Origin: an uncultured Lachnospiraceae bacterium
GTDB taxonomy: Bacteria > Bacillota > Clostridia > Lachnospirales > Lachnospiraceae
Direction: 5' to 3'
NCBI GenBank assembly: GCA_944381745.1
Contig: CALWMI010000043.1
Span: 1-64,000 of the forward strand
DNA length: 64,000 nucleotides
This document shows, in pieces, positions 43,073-51,723 of the stretch. A model generated the notes under the pieces. That model saw nothing but the letters and a program-made list of their open reading frames with translations. It was not told where the DNA came from and searched no databases. The translations under genes and the position numbers were made by a program. Positions within the stretch are counted from its first letter, which is position 1. Every line of letters begins with the position of its first letter.

Positions 43073-44201
43073 GTGGTTGAATTAGACAATTTTAAAAGCA
43101 TTTTAAATTCCTATGAAAGTCCATTAGCGGAAGTGAGGGATTCACTTTGACCTCGCTAACAAGGAGCAGAGGATCGAAGAATTAGAGAGAGAGATGGAGG
43201 CGCCCGGTTTCTGGGATGACACGGAGCGCTCCCAGAAATATATGATCGAGCTCAACGGCTTGAAGAGCGACCGGGATACCTACGCGTCTCTTGCCAGGCA
43301 GTACGAGGATATCCAGACGCTCATCGAGATGGGCTACGAGGAGAATGACGCCTCCCTCATCCCGGAGATCCAGGAGGCGCTGGATGAATTTGTATCCACC
43401 TTCGACGGCATCCGCATGAAGACGCTGCTGTCCGGGGAGTACGACAGGAACGGGGCAATCCTGACGCTGCACGCGGGAGCGGGCGGGACAGAGGCCTGCG
43501 ACTGGGCGGGCATGCTCTACCGCATGTACTGCCGCTGGGCGGACGCCAAGGGATACCCAGTGGAGGTGCTGGATTACCTGGACGGCGAGGAGGCGGGCAT
43601 CAAATCCGTCACCTTCCAGGTGAACGGAGAGTATGCCTACGGCTACCTGAAGTCAGAGAAGGGCGTGCACAGGCTTGTGCGCATTTCCCCCTTCAACGCG
43701 GCGGGGAAGAGACAGACCTCCTTCGTGTCGCTGGATGTCATGCCGGACATCAAGGAGGATCTGGACGTGGAGATCGACGAGAAGGATCTGCGGATCGACA
43801 CCTACCGTTCCAGCGGCGCAGGCGGCCAGCACATCAACAAGACATCCTCGGCCATCCGCATCACGCACATCCCCACGGGCATCGTGGTGCAGTGCCAGAA
43901 TGAGCGTTCCCAGTTCCAGAACAAGGACAAGGCGATGCAGATGCTGAAGGCGAAGCTGTATTTGCTGAAGCAGCAGGAGAACGAGGAGAAAATCTCCGGC
44001 ATCCGCGGCGAGATCAAGGAGATCGGCTGGGGCAGCCAGATCCGGTCCTACGTGCTGCAGCCCTACACGATGGTGAAGGACCACCGGACGAATTTCGAGT
44101 CCGGCAACGTGCAGAGCGTGCTGGATGGGGGGCTGGACCCGTTTATCAACGCGTATCTCAAGTGGAGCAGCCTGAAGGGCAGGCAGGAAGAAGGGCAGTA
44201 A
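43073..44201 (+). CDS. prfB: Peptide chain release factor 2, with programmed +1 frameshift
   Basis: RF2 terminates at UGA and UAA. The frame from GTG 43073 (AGAGGTG upstream) runs 25 codons to an in-frame TGA at 43148-43150, then continues in +1 from GAC 43149 to the stop at 44199-44201, giving about 375 residues. The anticodon-like SPF tripeptide is in RISPFNAAGKRQ, and the catalytic GGQ in SSGAGGQHINK. The frameshift lets RF2 sense its own shortage. An alternative ATG at 43055 in the same frame has no ribosome binding site. An A-rich AAAATCAAAATG repeat precedes the start. Confidence 0.96.
43129..43151 (+). other. RF2 autoregulatory frameshift site
   Basis: The SD-like AGGG at 43136-43139 lies before CTT-TGA-C (43145-43151). 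This is the standard prfB recoding arrangement: ribosomes slip +1 on CTT when UGA is read slowly. Confidence 0.95.
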
Positions 44202-44247
44202 ATAGTAGCGAGACAAGAGCATAGAGAAAATCTTTGGCAAACAACAC

Positions 44248-44276
44248 TTGCACAAGCGGAACAAGTGTGATAATAT
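44248..44276 (+). promoter_or_regulatory. Promoter of the ACT-hom-apgM-lysC run
   Basis: TTGCAC at 44248-44253 and TAATAT at 44271-44276 with a 17-base spacer. CACTTG (44246) and CAAGTG (44264) form an inverted repeat overlapping the -35 and spacer, a possible operator. Confidence 0.6.
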
Positions 44277-44346
44277 CTTTCCTTGGAAGACAAATGTGTT
44301 TCTAAGACAAACAACAGGATCCGGCAGCAGGAAAAGGATGGTTGGC

Positions 44347-44790
44347 ATGGCGCAGAAGCAGAAGTATTATGTGGTGACAGGGAAGGCAGTTCCGGAAGTG
44401 CTTTTGAAAGTGGTGGAGGCCAAGAGGCTATTGGATTCCGGCAGGGTATCCACGGTCCAGGAGGCGACGGACCAGGTGGGTATCAGCCGGAGTTCCTTTT
44501 ATAAGTACAAGGACGACATTTTCCCGTTTCACGAGAACGCGAAGGGGAAGACCATCACGCTGATGATGCAGATGGAGGATGAACCGGGCGCCCTGAGCGA
44601 GGTGCTGCGGGTTGTGGCGGATTACCGCGCCAATATCCTCACAATCCATCAGAGCATCCCCGTGGGGGGAATCGCGCTTCTGACCCTGTCCGTGGAGATC
44701 CTTCCTGCCACAGGGGATCTGTCCCAGATGATTGAGAGCATAGGGGAATGTCCAGAGATACATTATGTGAAAATACTTGCCAGGGAGTGA
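44347..44790 (+). CDS. ACT domain protein with N-terminal HTH-like part (PheB/UPF0735 type)
   Basis: A 147-residue protein. Residues 1-65 resemble a small HTH (GRVSTVQEATDQVGISRSSFYKYKDDIFPF). Residues about 72-147 are an ACT domain (ITLMMQMEDEPGALSEVLRVVAD, then ILTIHQSIPVGGIALLTLSVE), which usually binds an amino acid. It lies 6 bases before hom, and the same order recurs in Firmicutes, so it probably senses an aspartate-family or aromatic amino acid. Start ATG 44347 with AAAAGG upstream; ATG 44338 is possible. Confidence 0.85.
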   Translation: MAQKQKYYVVTGKAVPEVLLKVVEAKRLLDSGRVSTVQEATDQVGISRSSFYKYKDDIFPFHENAKGKTITLMMQMEDEPGALSEVLRVVADYRANILTIHQSIPVGGIALLTLSVEILPATGDLSQMIESIGECPEIHYVKILARE

Positions 44791-44796
44791 AGAGAA

Positions 44797-46014
44797 ATGA
44801 TACAGGTAGCAGTGCTTGGATATGGAACAGTCGGCAGCGGAGTGGTGGAGGTCATCCGCACGAACCAGGAGGGGATTGTGCGGGAGCTGAACGAGGGCAT
44901 CCACATCAAATACGTGCTGGATCTCAGGGAGTTTCCGGGGAGCGGCATCGAGGATATCCTGGTGCACGACTATGGAGTGATCGCGGCGGATCCGGAGGTG
45001 GACATCATCGTGGAGACGATGGGAGGGCTCCATCCGGCGTACGAGTTCACAAAGCAGGCGCTGGAGGCAGGCAAGAGCGTGTGTACGTCCAACAAAGAGC
45101 TGGTGGCGGCGCACGGGGCGGAGCTTCTGAGCATCGCCGCAGAGCACCAGGCGAACTATTTGTATGAGGCCAGCGTGGGCGGCGGCATTCCGATTATCCG
45201 GCCGCTGAATTATGCGCTGACGGCGGAGATCATCGAGGAGGTCACCGGCATCCTCAACGGCACGGCGAATTATATTTTGACCCGGATGAAGAACGAGGGC
45301 AAGGATTTCGCCGAGGTGCTGAAGGATGCCCAGGATCTGGGGTATGCGGAGCGCAACCCGGAGGCGGACGTGGAGGGCTACGACGCGTGCCGCAAGATTG
45401 CGATCCTCTCCTCCCTGGCGTTTTGCAGGCAGGTGGATTACAAGGATATCTACACGGAGGGAATCACGAAGATTACAGCCACGGATATCAAGTATGCCAA
45501 CGCGATGGGCAAGAGCATCAAGCTCCTGGCTACAGGCAAGCGGGACGGCGAGGCGTTTTTCGCCATGGTGGCGCCCTTCCTGGTGGGCAGCGGCAACCCG
45601 CTGTATATGGTGAACGATGTCTACAACGGAATCCTGGTAAAGAGCAATATGCTGGGGGATACGATGTATTATGGCAGGGGAGCCGGCAAGCTGCCCACGG
45701 CCAGCGCGGTGGTGGCGGATGTGATCGACGCCGCAAGGCACAAGGGAAGCACAGCCAAATTCCTGTGGGATAAGAGGAAGCTGGAAGTGGAAGACTTCGG
45801 GAAGTGCAGGAACCGCTTCTTCGTGCGCATGGAGGGCACAAAGGACGAGGTACTGCAGGCCGCCGGCGAGTATTTTGGGAAGGTGACGCCGGTGGAGGCC
45901 CAGGCAGAGGGCGAGTATGCCTTTATCACAGAGGCGATGAGAGAGTCGGATTTTGCAGAGGCCGCCGGGAAAGCAGGCAGGATTGTGAACCGGATCCGGG
46001 TAAAAGAGGAGTGA
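44797..46014 (+). CDS. hom: Homoserine dehydrogenase
   Basis: Hom reduces aspartate semialdehyde to homoserine for threonine and methionine. The 405-residue protein has the NAD(P) motif VAVLGYGTVGSGVVEV, the TSNKELVAAHG segment, the signature GGGIPIIRPLN and GILNGTANYILTRM, and a C-terminal ACT-like tail (FFVRMEGTKDEV). AAGAGAAATG overlaps its start region. It forms a tight run with the ACT protein before and apgM after (4-base gap). Confidence 0.96.
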   Translation: MIQVAVLGYGTVGSGVVEVIRTNQEGIVRELNEGIHIKYVLDLREFPGSGIEDILVHDYGVIAADPEVDIIVETMGGLHPAYEFTKQALEAGKSVCTSNKELVAAHGAELLSIAAEHQANYLYEASVGGGIPIIRPLNYALTAEIIEEVTGILNGTANYILTRMKNEGKDFAEVLKDAQDLGYAERNPEADVEGYDACRKIAILSSLAFCRQVDYKDIYTEGITKITATDIKYANAMGKSIKLLATGKRDGEAFFAMVAPFLVGSGNPLYMVNDVYNGILVKSNMLGDTMYYGRGAGKLPTASAVVADVIDAARHKGSTAKFLWDKRKLEVEDFGKCRNRFFVRMEGTKDEVLQAAGEYFGKVTPVEAQAEGEYAFITEAMRESDFAEAAGKAGRIVNRIRVKEE

Positions 46015-46018
46015 AAAT

Positions 46019-47224
46019 ATGAAATATGTGATTGTGCTGGGAGACGGGATGGCAGACGAGCCGCTGGATGAGCTTGGCGGAAAGACGCCTCTGGCCTGCG
46101 CCAAGACTCCCATGATGGATGAGCTGGCAGCCATGTCGGAGATTGGCATGGTGCATACGATACCGGAGGGCATGAAGCCAGGGAGCGACACGGCGAACCT
46201 GGCGGTGCTGGGATACGACCCCAAGCGGTATTATTCCGGGCGCTCCCCGCTGGAGGCCTTGAGCATCGGCGTGGATATGGAGCCGGACGATGTGGCTCTG
46301 CGGGCGAATATCGTCACGCTGACGGAGGACAATGTGCCCTTCGAGGAGCAGAGGATCCTTGATCACAGCTCCGGGGAGATCGGCACGGAGGACGCGGCAG
46401 TGCTTCTGGAGGCGGTGAGGAAGGAGCTGGAGACAGACATCTACCGCTTCTATGTGGGCGCCAGCTACCGCCATCTGCTCATCTGGAAGAAGGGCAGGGT
46501 GGTGGACCTGGTGCAGCCCCACGACGTGCTGACCCAGACGATCGGCCCCAACCTTCCATCGGAGCCGGATCTCCTGGCCATGATGAAGCGCAGCTACGAG
46601 ATACTGAAGAATCATCCCATTAACCAGGCGCGCAGGGCCAGGGGAGAGAACCCGGCCAACTGCCTGTGGTTCTGGGGGGCAGGCACACGCCCGGCGCTCT
46701 CCTCCTTCCAGGAGAAGACAGGGCTGCGGGGCGTGATGATCTCGGCGGTGGATCTGCTGAAAGGGATCGCCATAGGAGCCGGGATGAAGGTGATCCAGGT
46801 GGAGGGGGCCAACGGAGGCCTGCACACCAACTACGAGGGCAAGGCCCAGGCGGCTGTGGACGCCCTGGCAAGGGACGGCTATGATTTTGCCTACATCCAT
46901 GTGGAGGCTCCGGATGAGATGGGGCACCAGGGAAGTATCGAGAGGAAGATACAGGCCATTGAGAATTTGGATCAGCGGGTGATCCGCAGGGTGAAGGAAG
47001 GGCTGGACGCAGCAGGCCTGGAGTACCGGATGCTGGTGATGCCTGACCATCCCACCCCAATCTGCGTCCGGACCCACACGGCGTCGCCGGTTCCCTACCT
47101 GCTGTACGACAGCACAAGACCGCAGAAGAGGGACTGGCTGTACAGCGAGGAGGAGGCCCGCAGGAGCGGGATTTACATTGCCGAGGGGCATAAGGTGATA
47201 GAACGTCTCTTTGAGAGGGACTGA
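46019..47224 (+). CDS. apgM: Cofactor-independent phosphoglycerate mutase family, probable homoserine kinase
   Basis: A 401-residue alkaline-phosphatase-superfamily protein of the archaeal-type aPGM group. Metal-site segments are visible: LGDGMADEPLDELGG at the N-terminus, GSDTANLAVLGYDP, IHVEAPDEMGHQG and MPDHPTPICVRTH. The family name implies glycolysis, but the gene sits between hom and lysC, where a homoserine kinase is needed and no thrB is present. Some aPGM relatives have been shown or proposed to phosphorylate homoserine. I favour this role here. TGAAAATATG: the start is 4 bases after hom and probably coupled. Confidence 0.85.
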   Translation: MKYVIVLGDGMADEPLDELGGKTPLACAKTPMMDELAAMSEIGMVHTIPEGMKPGSDTANLAVLGYDPKRYYSGRSPLEALSIGVDMEPDDVALRANIVTLTEDNVPFEEQRILDHSSGEIGTEDAAVLLEAVRKELETDIYRFYVGASYRHLLIWKKGRVVDLVQPHDVLTQTIGPNLPSEPDLLAMMKRSYEILKNHPINQARRARGENPANCLWFWGAGTRPALSSFQEKTGLRGVMISAVDLLKGIAIGAGMKVIQVEGANGGLHTNYEGKAQAAVDALARDGYDFAYIHVEAPDEMGHQGSIERKIQAIENLDQRVIRRVKEGLDAAGLEYRMLVMPDHPTPICVRTHTASPVPYLLYDSTRPQKRDWLYSEEEARRSGIYIAEGHKVIERLFERD

Positions 47225-47240
47225 GGAGGAAGAACAGAAT

Positions 47241-48449
47241 ATGCTGATTGTGAAAAAATTTGGAGGGTCCTCGGTTGCGGACAGGGACAGGATCTACAAC
47301 GTGGCCAAGCGCTGCATCGAGGATTATAAGAAGGGGCACGATATCATTGTCGTGCTGTCAGCGATGGGCAAGACGACGGACCAGCTGATCGCCCAGGCGC
47401 AGGATATCAACCCGCTGGCGCCCAAGAGAGAGCTGGATATGCTGCTCACCACAGGCGAGCAGGTGTCGGTGTCCCTGATGGCCATGGCGATGAACGCCCT
47501 GGGCGTCCCGGCCATTTCCCTGAATGCTTTCCAGGTACAGATGCACACCACGTCCACCTACGGGAACGCCAGGTTCAAGAAGATCGATTACGACCGGATC
47601 CGCCACGAGCTGGACAACCGGAGGATTGTGATTGTCACAGGCTTCCAGGGCGTCAACAAGTACGACGACTATACGACCCTGGGGAGGGGCGGCTCCGACA
47701 CAACGGCGGTGGCCCTGGCGGCCGCCCTGCACGCGGACACCTGCGAGATTTACACGGACGTGGAAGGGGTCTACACGGCGGATCCCAGAATCGTGCCCAA
47801 GGCCCGCAAGATGAGGGAGATATCCTACGATGAGATGTTGGAGCTGGCCACGCTTGGCGCGAAAGTGCTGCACAACCGCTCCGTGGAGATGGCGAAGAAA
47901 TACGGCGTACAGCTGATTGTGCGTTCCAGTTTGAACAGAGCACCGGGGACGGTGGTGAAGGAGGTAGTTGGAGTGGAGAGAATGTTGGTGAGCGGCGTGG
48001 CCGCAGATAAGAATACGGCGAGAATATCGGTGATCGGCCTCAAGGACCAGCCGGGTATCGCCTTCAAACTGTTTGATCTGCTTGCAAAGCATAAGATCAA
48101 TGTGGATATGATCCTGCAGTCGGTGGGACGCGACGGCACGAAGGATATCTCCTTCACAATCCCCAGCGGCGACGTGAGAGAGGTGATGGATATCATCAAG
48201 GACAACCAGAACCGGATCACAGCGCAGAAGGTGGAGTGCGAGGAGAACATCGCCAAGGTGTCGGTGGTGGGAGCTGGCATGATGTCCAACCCGGGCGTGG
48301 CGGCCAAGATGTTCGAGGCGCTGTACAATGTGGGCATCAATATCAAGATGATTTCCACCTCGGAGATCCGGGTGTCGGTCATTGTGGATGCCAAGGAGGC
48401 GGACAAGGCCATGCAGGCCATCCACGACTCCTTCGGCCTGGAAGACTGA
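47241..48449 (+). CDS. lysC: Aspartate kinase
   Basis: A 402-residue kinase that opens the aspartate pathway. The N-terminal VKKFGGSSVADRDRI, TTGEQVSVSLMAMAM, GRGGSDTTAVALAAAL and DVEGVYTADPRIV belong to the catalytic part (to about 265). Two ACT domains follow (ARISVIGLKDQPGIAFKLFD and AKVSVVGAGMMSNPGVAAKM), typical of feedback inhibition by lysine and/or threonine. GAGGAGGAAG precedes ATG 47241. It is the last gene of the hom unit. Confidence 0.95.
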   Translation: MLIVKKFGGSSVADRDRIYNVAKRCIEDYKKGHDIIVVLSAMGKTTDQLIAQAQDINPLAPKRELDMLLTTGEQVSVSLMAMAMNALGVPAISLNAFQVQMHTTSTYGNARFKKIDYDRIRHELDNRRIVIVTGFQGVNKYDDYTTLGRGGSDTTAVALAAALHADTCEIYTDVEGVYTADPRIVPKARKMREISYDEMLELATLGAKVLHNRSVEMAKKYGVQLIVRSSLNRAPGTVVKEVVGVERMLVSGVAADKNTARISVIGLKDQPGIAFKLFDLLAKHKINVDMILQSVGRDGTKDISFTIPSGDVREVMDIIKDNQNRITAQKVECEENIAKVSVVGAGMMSNPGVAAKMFEALYNVGINIKMISTSEIRVSVIVDAKEADKAMQAIHDSFGLED

Positions 48450-48497
48450 TTTTCTTCAGTAGCATGCCATCAAGCAATCTATGAGGGGTAGAAGAAC

Positions 48498-50684
48498 ATG
48501 GACATTATCAAGACGCTGGCGGAAGAGCTGGATATCCGCCGGGAGCAGGCGAAGGCGGCGGTGGAGCTGATCGACGAGGGGAATACAATCCCCTTCATCG
48601 CCAGGTACCGCAAGGAGGCCACCGGCGCGCTGAACGACGAGGTGCTGCGGAGCCTCCACGAGAGGCTGGGGTACCTGCGGAACCTGGAGGAGAAGAAGAC
48701 GCAGGTGCTCGCCGCGATAGAGGAGCAGGGAAAGCTCACGGAGGAGCTGAGGGCGCAGATCCTGGAGGCCAAGACCCTGGTGGCGGTGGAGGACCTATAC
48801 CGGCCCTACCGCCCGAAGAGGCGCACCCGGGCGATGATCGCCAAGGAAAAAGGGCTGGAGCCGCTGGCGGACCTGATTGCGGCGCAGGAGACGGCGCGCC
48901 CGCTGCTGGAGGAAGCGAAAGTCTTTGTCTCGGAGGAGAAGGAGGTGGGCACAGCCCAGGAGGCGCTGGACGGAGCGCGGGACATCCTGGCGGAGCGCAT
49001 ATCCGACGAGGCGGATTACCGGACGAGGATCCGGGAGATGACCGTGCGGGATGGGATGCTTGTCTCTGAGGCCAAGGATGAGAAGCAGGAGTCCGTCTAT
49101 GAGAATTACTATCATTTCCAGGAGCCGGTGGAGAAGGCGGCAGGGCATCGGATCCTGGCGCTGAACCGGGGCGAGGCGGAGAAGGTGCTCACGGTGCGGG
49201 TGGAGGCCCCCCAGGAGCGGATCCTCGCTTATCTGGAGAGGCAGGTCATCACAAAGGACAACCCGGTGACCGCCCCTGTGCTGAAGGAAGCAGTGGAGGA
49301 CAGCTACAAGCGGCTGATCGCCCCGGCCATTGAGCGGGAGGTGCGCGGCATGCTGACGGAGAAGGCGGAGGATGGCGCCATCAAGGTGTTCGGCAAGAAC
49401 TTGACTCAGCTTCTGATGCAGCCTCCGGTGGCCGGCAAGGCCGTCCTCGGCTGGGATCCGGCTTTCCGCACCGGCTGTAAGCTGGCAGTTGTGGACGCCA
49501 CGGGCAAGGTGCTGGATACGGCGGTGATTTATCCCACAGCGCCCACGAACGAGAGGAAGATTGCCCAGGCGAAGGAGAAGCTCAAGGAGCTGATCAGGAA
49601 ATACCATGTGTCGCTGATCTCCCTGGGCAATGGTACGGCTTCCAGGGAGTCGGAGCAGATCATCGTGGAACTCCTGAAGGAGCTCCGGGAGCCGGTGTCC
49701 TACGTGATTGTGAACGAGGCGGGCGCTTCCGTCTATTCGGCCAGCAAGCTGGCCACAGAGGAGTTCCCCGAGTTTGACGTGGGGCAGAGGAGCGCGGCAT
49801 CCATCGCGCGGCGGCTGCAGGATCCGCTGGCGGAGCTGGTGAAGATTGACCCGAAATCCATCGGCGTCGGCCAGTACCAGCACGACATGAATCAGAAGAA
49901 GCTTTCGGAGGCGCTGGAGGGCGTGGTGGAGGACTGCGTCAACCGGGTGGGAGTGGATCTCAACACGGCGTCTGCCTCCCTGCTGGAATATGTATCCGGC
50001 GTGTCCAAGCCTATTGCCAAGAATATCGTGGCCTACCGGGAGGAGCACGGGCGGTTTGCCGACCGCCGGCAGCTTTTAAAGGTGGCCAAGCTGGGGCCGA
50101 AAGCCTTCGAGCAGTGCGCAGGTTTCCTGCGCATCCGAGGCGGCGATAACCCGCTGGACGCCACCAGCGTCCACCCGGAGAGCTATGAGGCGGCCAGGAA
50201 GCTGCTGGACAAGCTGGGATACCGGGAAGCCGACTTGCAGAAGGGAAGCCTGACCGGCGTGGCCTTTCTGGTGAAGAGGAACAAGAACCTGGCGAAGGAG
50301 CTGGGGATTGGCCAGATGACCCTGGAGGATATCGCGGCGGAGCTGGAGAAGCCGGGCAGGGATCCCAGGGAAGAGATGCCCGGGCCCATCCTGCGCACAG
50401 ATGTGCTGGAGATGAAGGATTTAAAGCCCGGCATGATTCTCAAGGGCACCGTGAGAAATGTGATTGATTTCGGCGCGTTTGTGGACATCGGCGTCCACCA
50501 GGACGGGCTTGTGCACATTTCCAAGATGGGCGGCCGGAAATTTGTGAAGCATCCGCTGGAGGTGGTGAGCGTGGGGGATATTGTGGAAGTGAAAATCCTG
50601 GACGTGGATCTGAAGAGGAAGCGGATTTCTCTCACGATGAATCTGGACGAGAAGGAGACACGGGTTGACAAGAACCCGCGATAG
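48498..50684 (+). CDS. tex: Tex-family RNA-binding transcription accessory protein
   Basis: A 728-residue Tex protein. Parts in order: a helical N-terminal domain (IDEGNTIPFIARYRKEATGAL), a YqgF-like RNase H fold (GWDPAFRTGCKLAVVD), a helix-hairpin-helix region (NTASASLLEYVSGVSK, IAKNIVAYREEHGRF) and a C-terminal S1 domain (GMILKGTVRNVIDFGAFVDI). The length matches the family. GAGGGGTAGAAGAAC precedes the ATG. It lies 48 bases after lysC without a visible terminator. Confidence 0.96.
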   Translation: MDIIKTLAEELDIRREQAKAAVELIDEGNTIPFIARYRKEATGALNDEVLRSLHERLGYLRNLEEKKTQVLAAIEEQGKLTEELRAQILEAKTLVAVEDLYRPYRPKRRTRAMIAKEKGLEPLADLIAAQETARPLLEEAKVFVSEEKEVGTAQEALDGARDILAERISDEADYRTRIREMTVRDGMLVSEAKDEKQESVYENYYHFQEPVEKAAGHRILALNRGEAEKVLTVRVEAPQERILAYLERQVITKDNPVTAPVLKEAVEDSYKRLIAPAIEREVRGMLTEKAEDGAIKVFGKNLTQLLMQPPVAGKAVLGWDPAFRTGCKLAVVDATGKVLDTAVIYPTAPTNERKIAQAKEKLKELIRKYHVSLISLGNGTASRESEQIIVELLKELREPVSYVIVNEAGASVYSASKLATEEFPEFDVGQRSAASIARRLQDPLAELVKIDPKSIGVGQYQHDMNQKKLSEALEGVVEDCVNRVGVDLNTASASLLEYVSGVSKPIAKNIVAYREEHGRFADRRQLLKVAKLGPKAFEQCAGFLRIRGGDNPLDATSVHPESYEAARKLLDKLGYREADLQKGSLTGVAFLVKRNKNLAKELGIGQMTLEDIAAELEKPGRDPREEMPGPILRTDVLEMKDLKPGMILKGTVRNVIDFGAFVDIGVHQDGLVHISKMGGRKFVKHPLEVVSVGDIVEVKILDVDLKRKRISLTMNLDEKETRVDKNPR

Positions 50685-50713
50685 GAATAGAATAGAGGAA
50701 ACAAAGAAATACG

Positions 50714-50826
50714 TTCTTCGGGGCAGGGTGCGATTCCCTACCGGCGGTGACAGTCCGCGACTCGCGCAAGCGACTGACCTGGTGAAATTCCAGGACCGAC
50801 AGTAAAGTCTGGATGGGAGAAGAATA
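50714..50826 (+). ncRNA. FMN riboswitch (RFN element)
   Basis: The RFN blocks are present in order: TTCTTCGGGGCAGGGTGCG from 50714, ATTCCCTACCGGCGGTGACAG, GTCCGCGA, TGGTGAAATTCCAGGACCGA, then ACAGTAAAGTCTGGATGGGA ending near 50820. The next gene is a riboflavin transporter component. In the family FMN binding represses. Confidence 0.96.
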
Positions 50827-50865
50827 GGGTGTGCCGCAAGGCATGCCGCTGTTTTTCGGCTTTTT

Positions 50866-50900
50866 GCCCCTGTGGATGTGACGCCATGGGGGCTTTTCTT
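50866..50900 (+). terminator. FMN riboswitch terminator
   Basis: GCCCCTGTGG from 50866 pairs with GCCATGGGGGC ending 50893, followed by TTTTCTTTT. It stands between the aptamer and ribU. Confidence 0.8.
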
Positions 50901-50970
50901 TTGTGAATTGGATGCACCAACAAGGCACCCTGTGCGAAGGATGCAAATCGAGATAAGGGGAGATAAGGAC

Positions 50971-51570
50971 ATGAAGAGAGACAAGACAAGGACGATGGTG
51001 GAAGTGGCGATGCTGGGGGCGATCGCGGTCATTCTAATGCTGTTTGAGTTCCCGCTGCCGTTTTTGGCGCCGTCCTTCTATGAGTTGGATTTCAGCGAGG
51101 TTCCGGTGCTGGTGGGGGCCTTTGCCATCGGGCCGATGGCAGGGGTGGCCATCGAGGCCATCAAGATTTTGCTGAACCTGGTGATTAACGGGACGATCAC
51201 CGGCGGGGTCGGGGAGCTGGCCAACTTTATCCTGGGCGTCTGCTATATGCTGCCGGCGGCCCTGATCTACAAGCATAAGAAGACGAAGAAGACGGCGATT
51301 GCGGGGATGGCCGTGGGCACAGTGGTGCTGGTGGTCGTGGCGTGCTTCATCAACGTATTCTTCCTTCTGCCGGCGTATGGAAGCGCCTTCGGAATGCCGG
51401 TGGAGGCGTTCGTGGAGATGGCCCAGGCCATCAACTCCTCCATCCAGGATATGGCGGGCTTCGCCCTGCTGTGCGTCGCGCCCTTCAACCTGCTCAAGGG
51501 CGTGGTGGTATCGGTGATCACGGCGCTGCTGTACAAGCATATCAGCCCGATCCTCAAGGGACACCGGTGA
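50971..51570 (+). CDS. ribU: Riboflavin ECF transporter S component RibU
   Basis: A 199-residue integral membrane protein with five to six hydrophobic segments. It contains MLGAIAVILMLFEFPLPFLA, the FYELDFSEVPVLVGAFAIGP region that lines the riboflavin site in RibU, and VINGTITGGVGELANFILG. As an S component it needs the shared EcfAA'T module, which is not in the window. The FMN riboswitch in front fixes the substrate assignment. GGGGAGATAAGGAC precedes ATG 50971. Confidence 0.93.
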   Translation: MKRDKTRTMVEVAMLGAIAVILMLFEFPLPFLAPSFYELDFSEVPVLVGAFAIGPMAGVAIEAIKILLNLVINGTITGGVGELANFILGVCYMLPAALIYKHKKTKKTAIAGMAVGTVVLVVVACFINVFFLLPAYGSAFGMPVEAFVEMAQAINSSIQDMAGFALLCVAPFNLLKGVVVSVITALLYKHISPILKGHR

Positions 51571-51647
51571 CAGGAAAGCCTGGCAGAGCAGCCGGTGTTT
51601 GGCGGGACAACAGAAGAAAGCCGCTGCGGGGCGGGGCATAGAAATAG

Positions 51648-51686
51648 AAAAGCGGACAGGGAAATCATCCCTGTCCGCTTTTTTTG
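51648..51686. terminator. Terminator after ribU (usable both ways)
   Basis: AAAAGCGGACAGGG (51648-51661) and CCCTGTCCGCTTTTTTT (51669-51685) form a perfect stem with a T7 run on the plus strand and AAAA on the other side. Confidence 0.92.
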
Positions 51687-51723
51687 GATGGGTGCGCCCG
51701 GCGGCGCACCCGGTTCTGATTTA

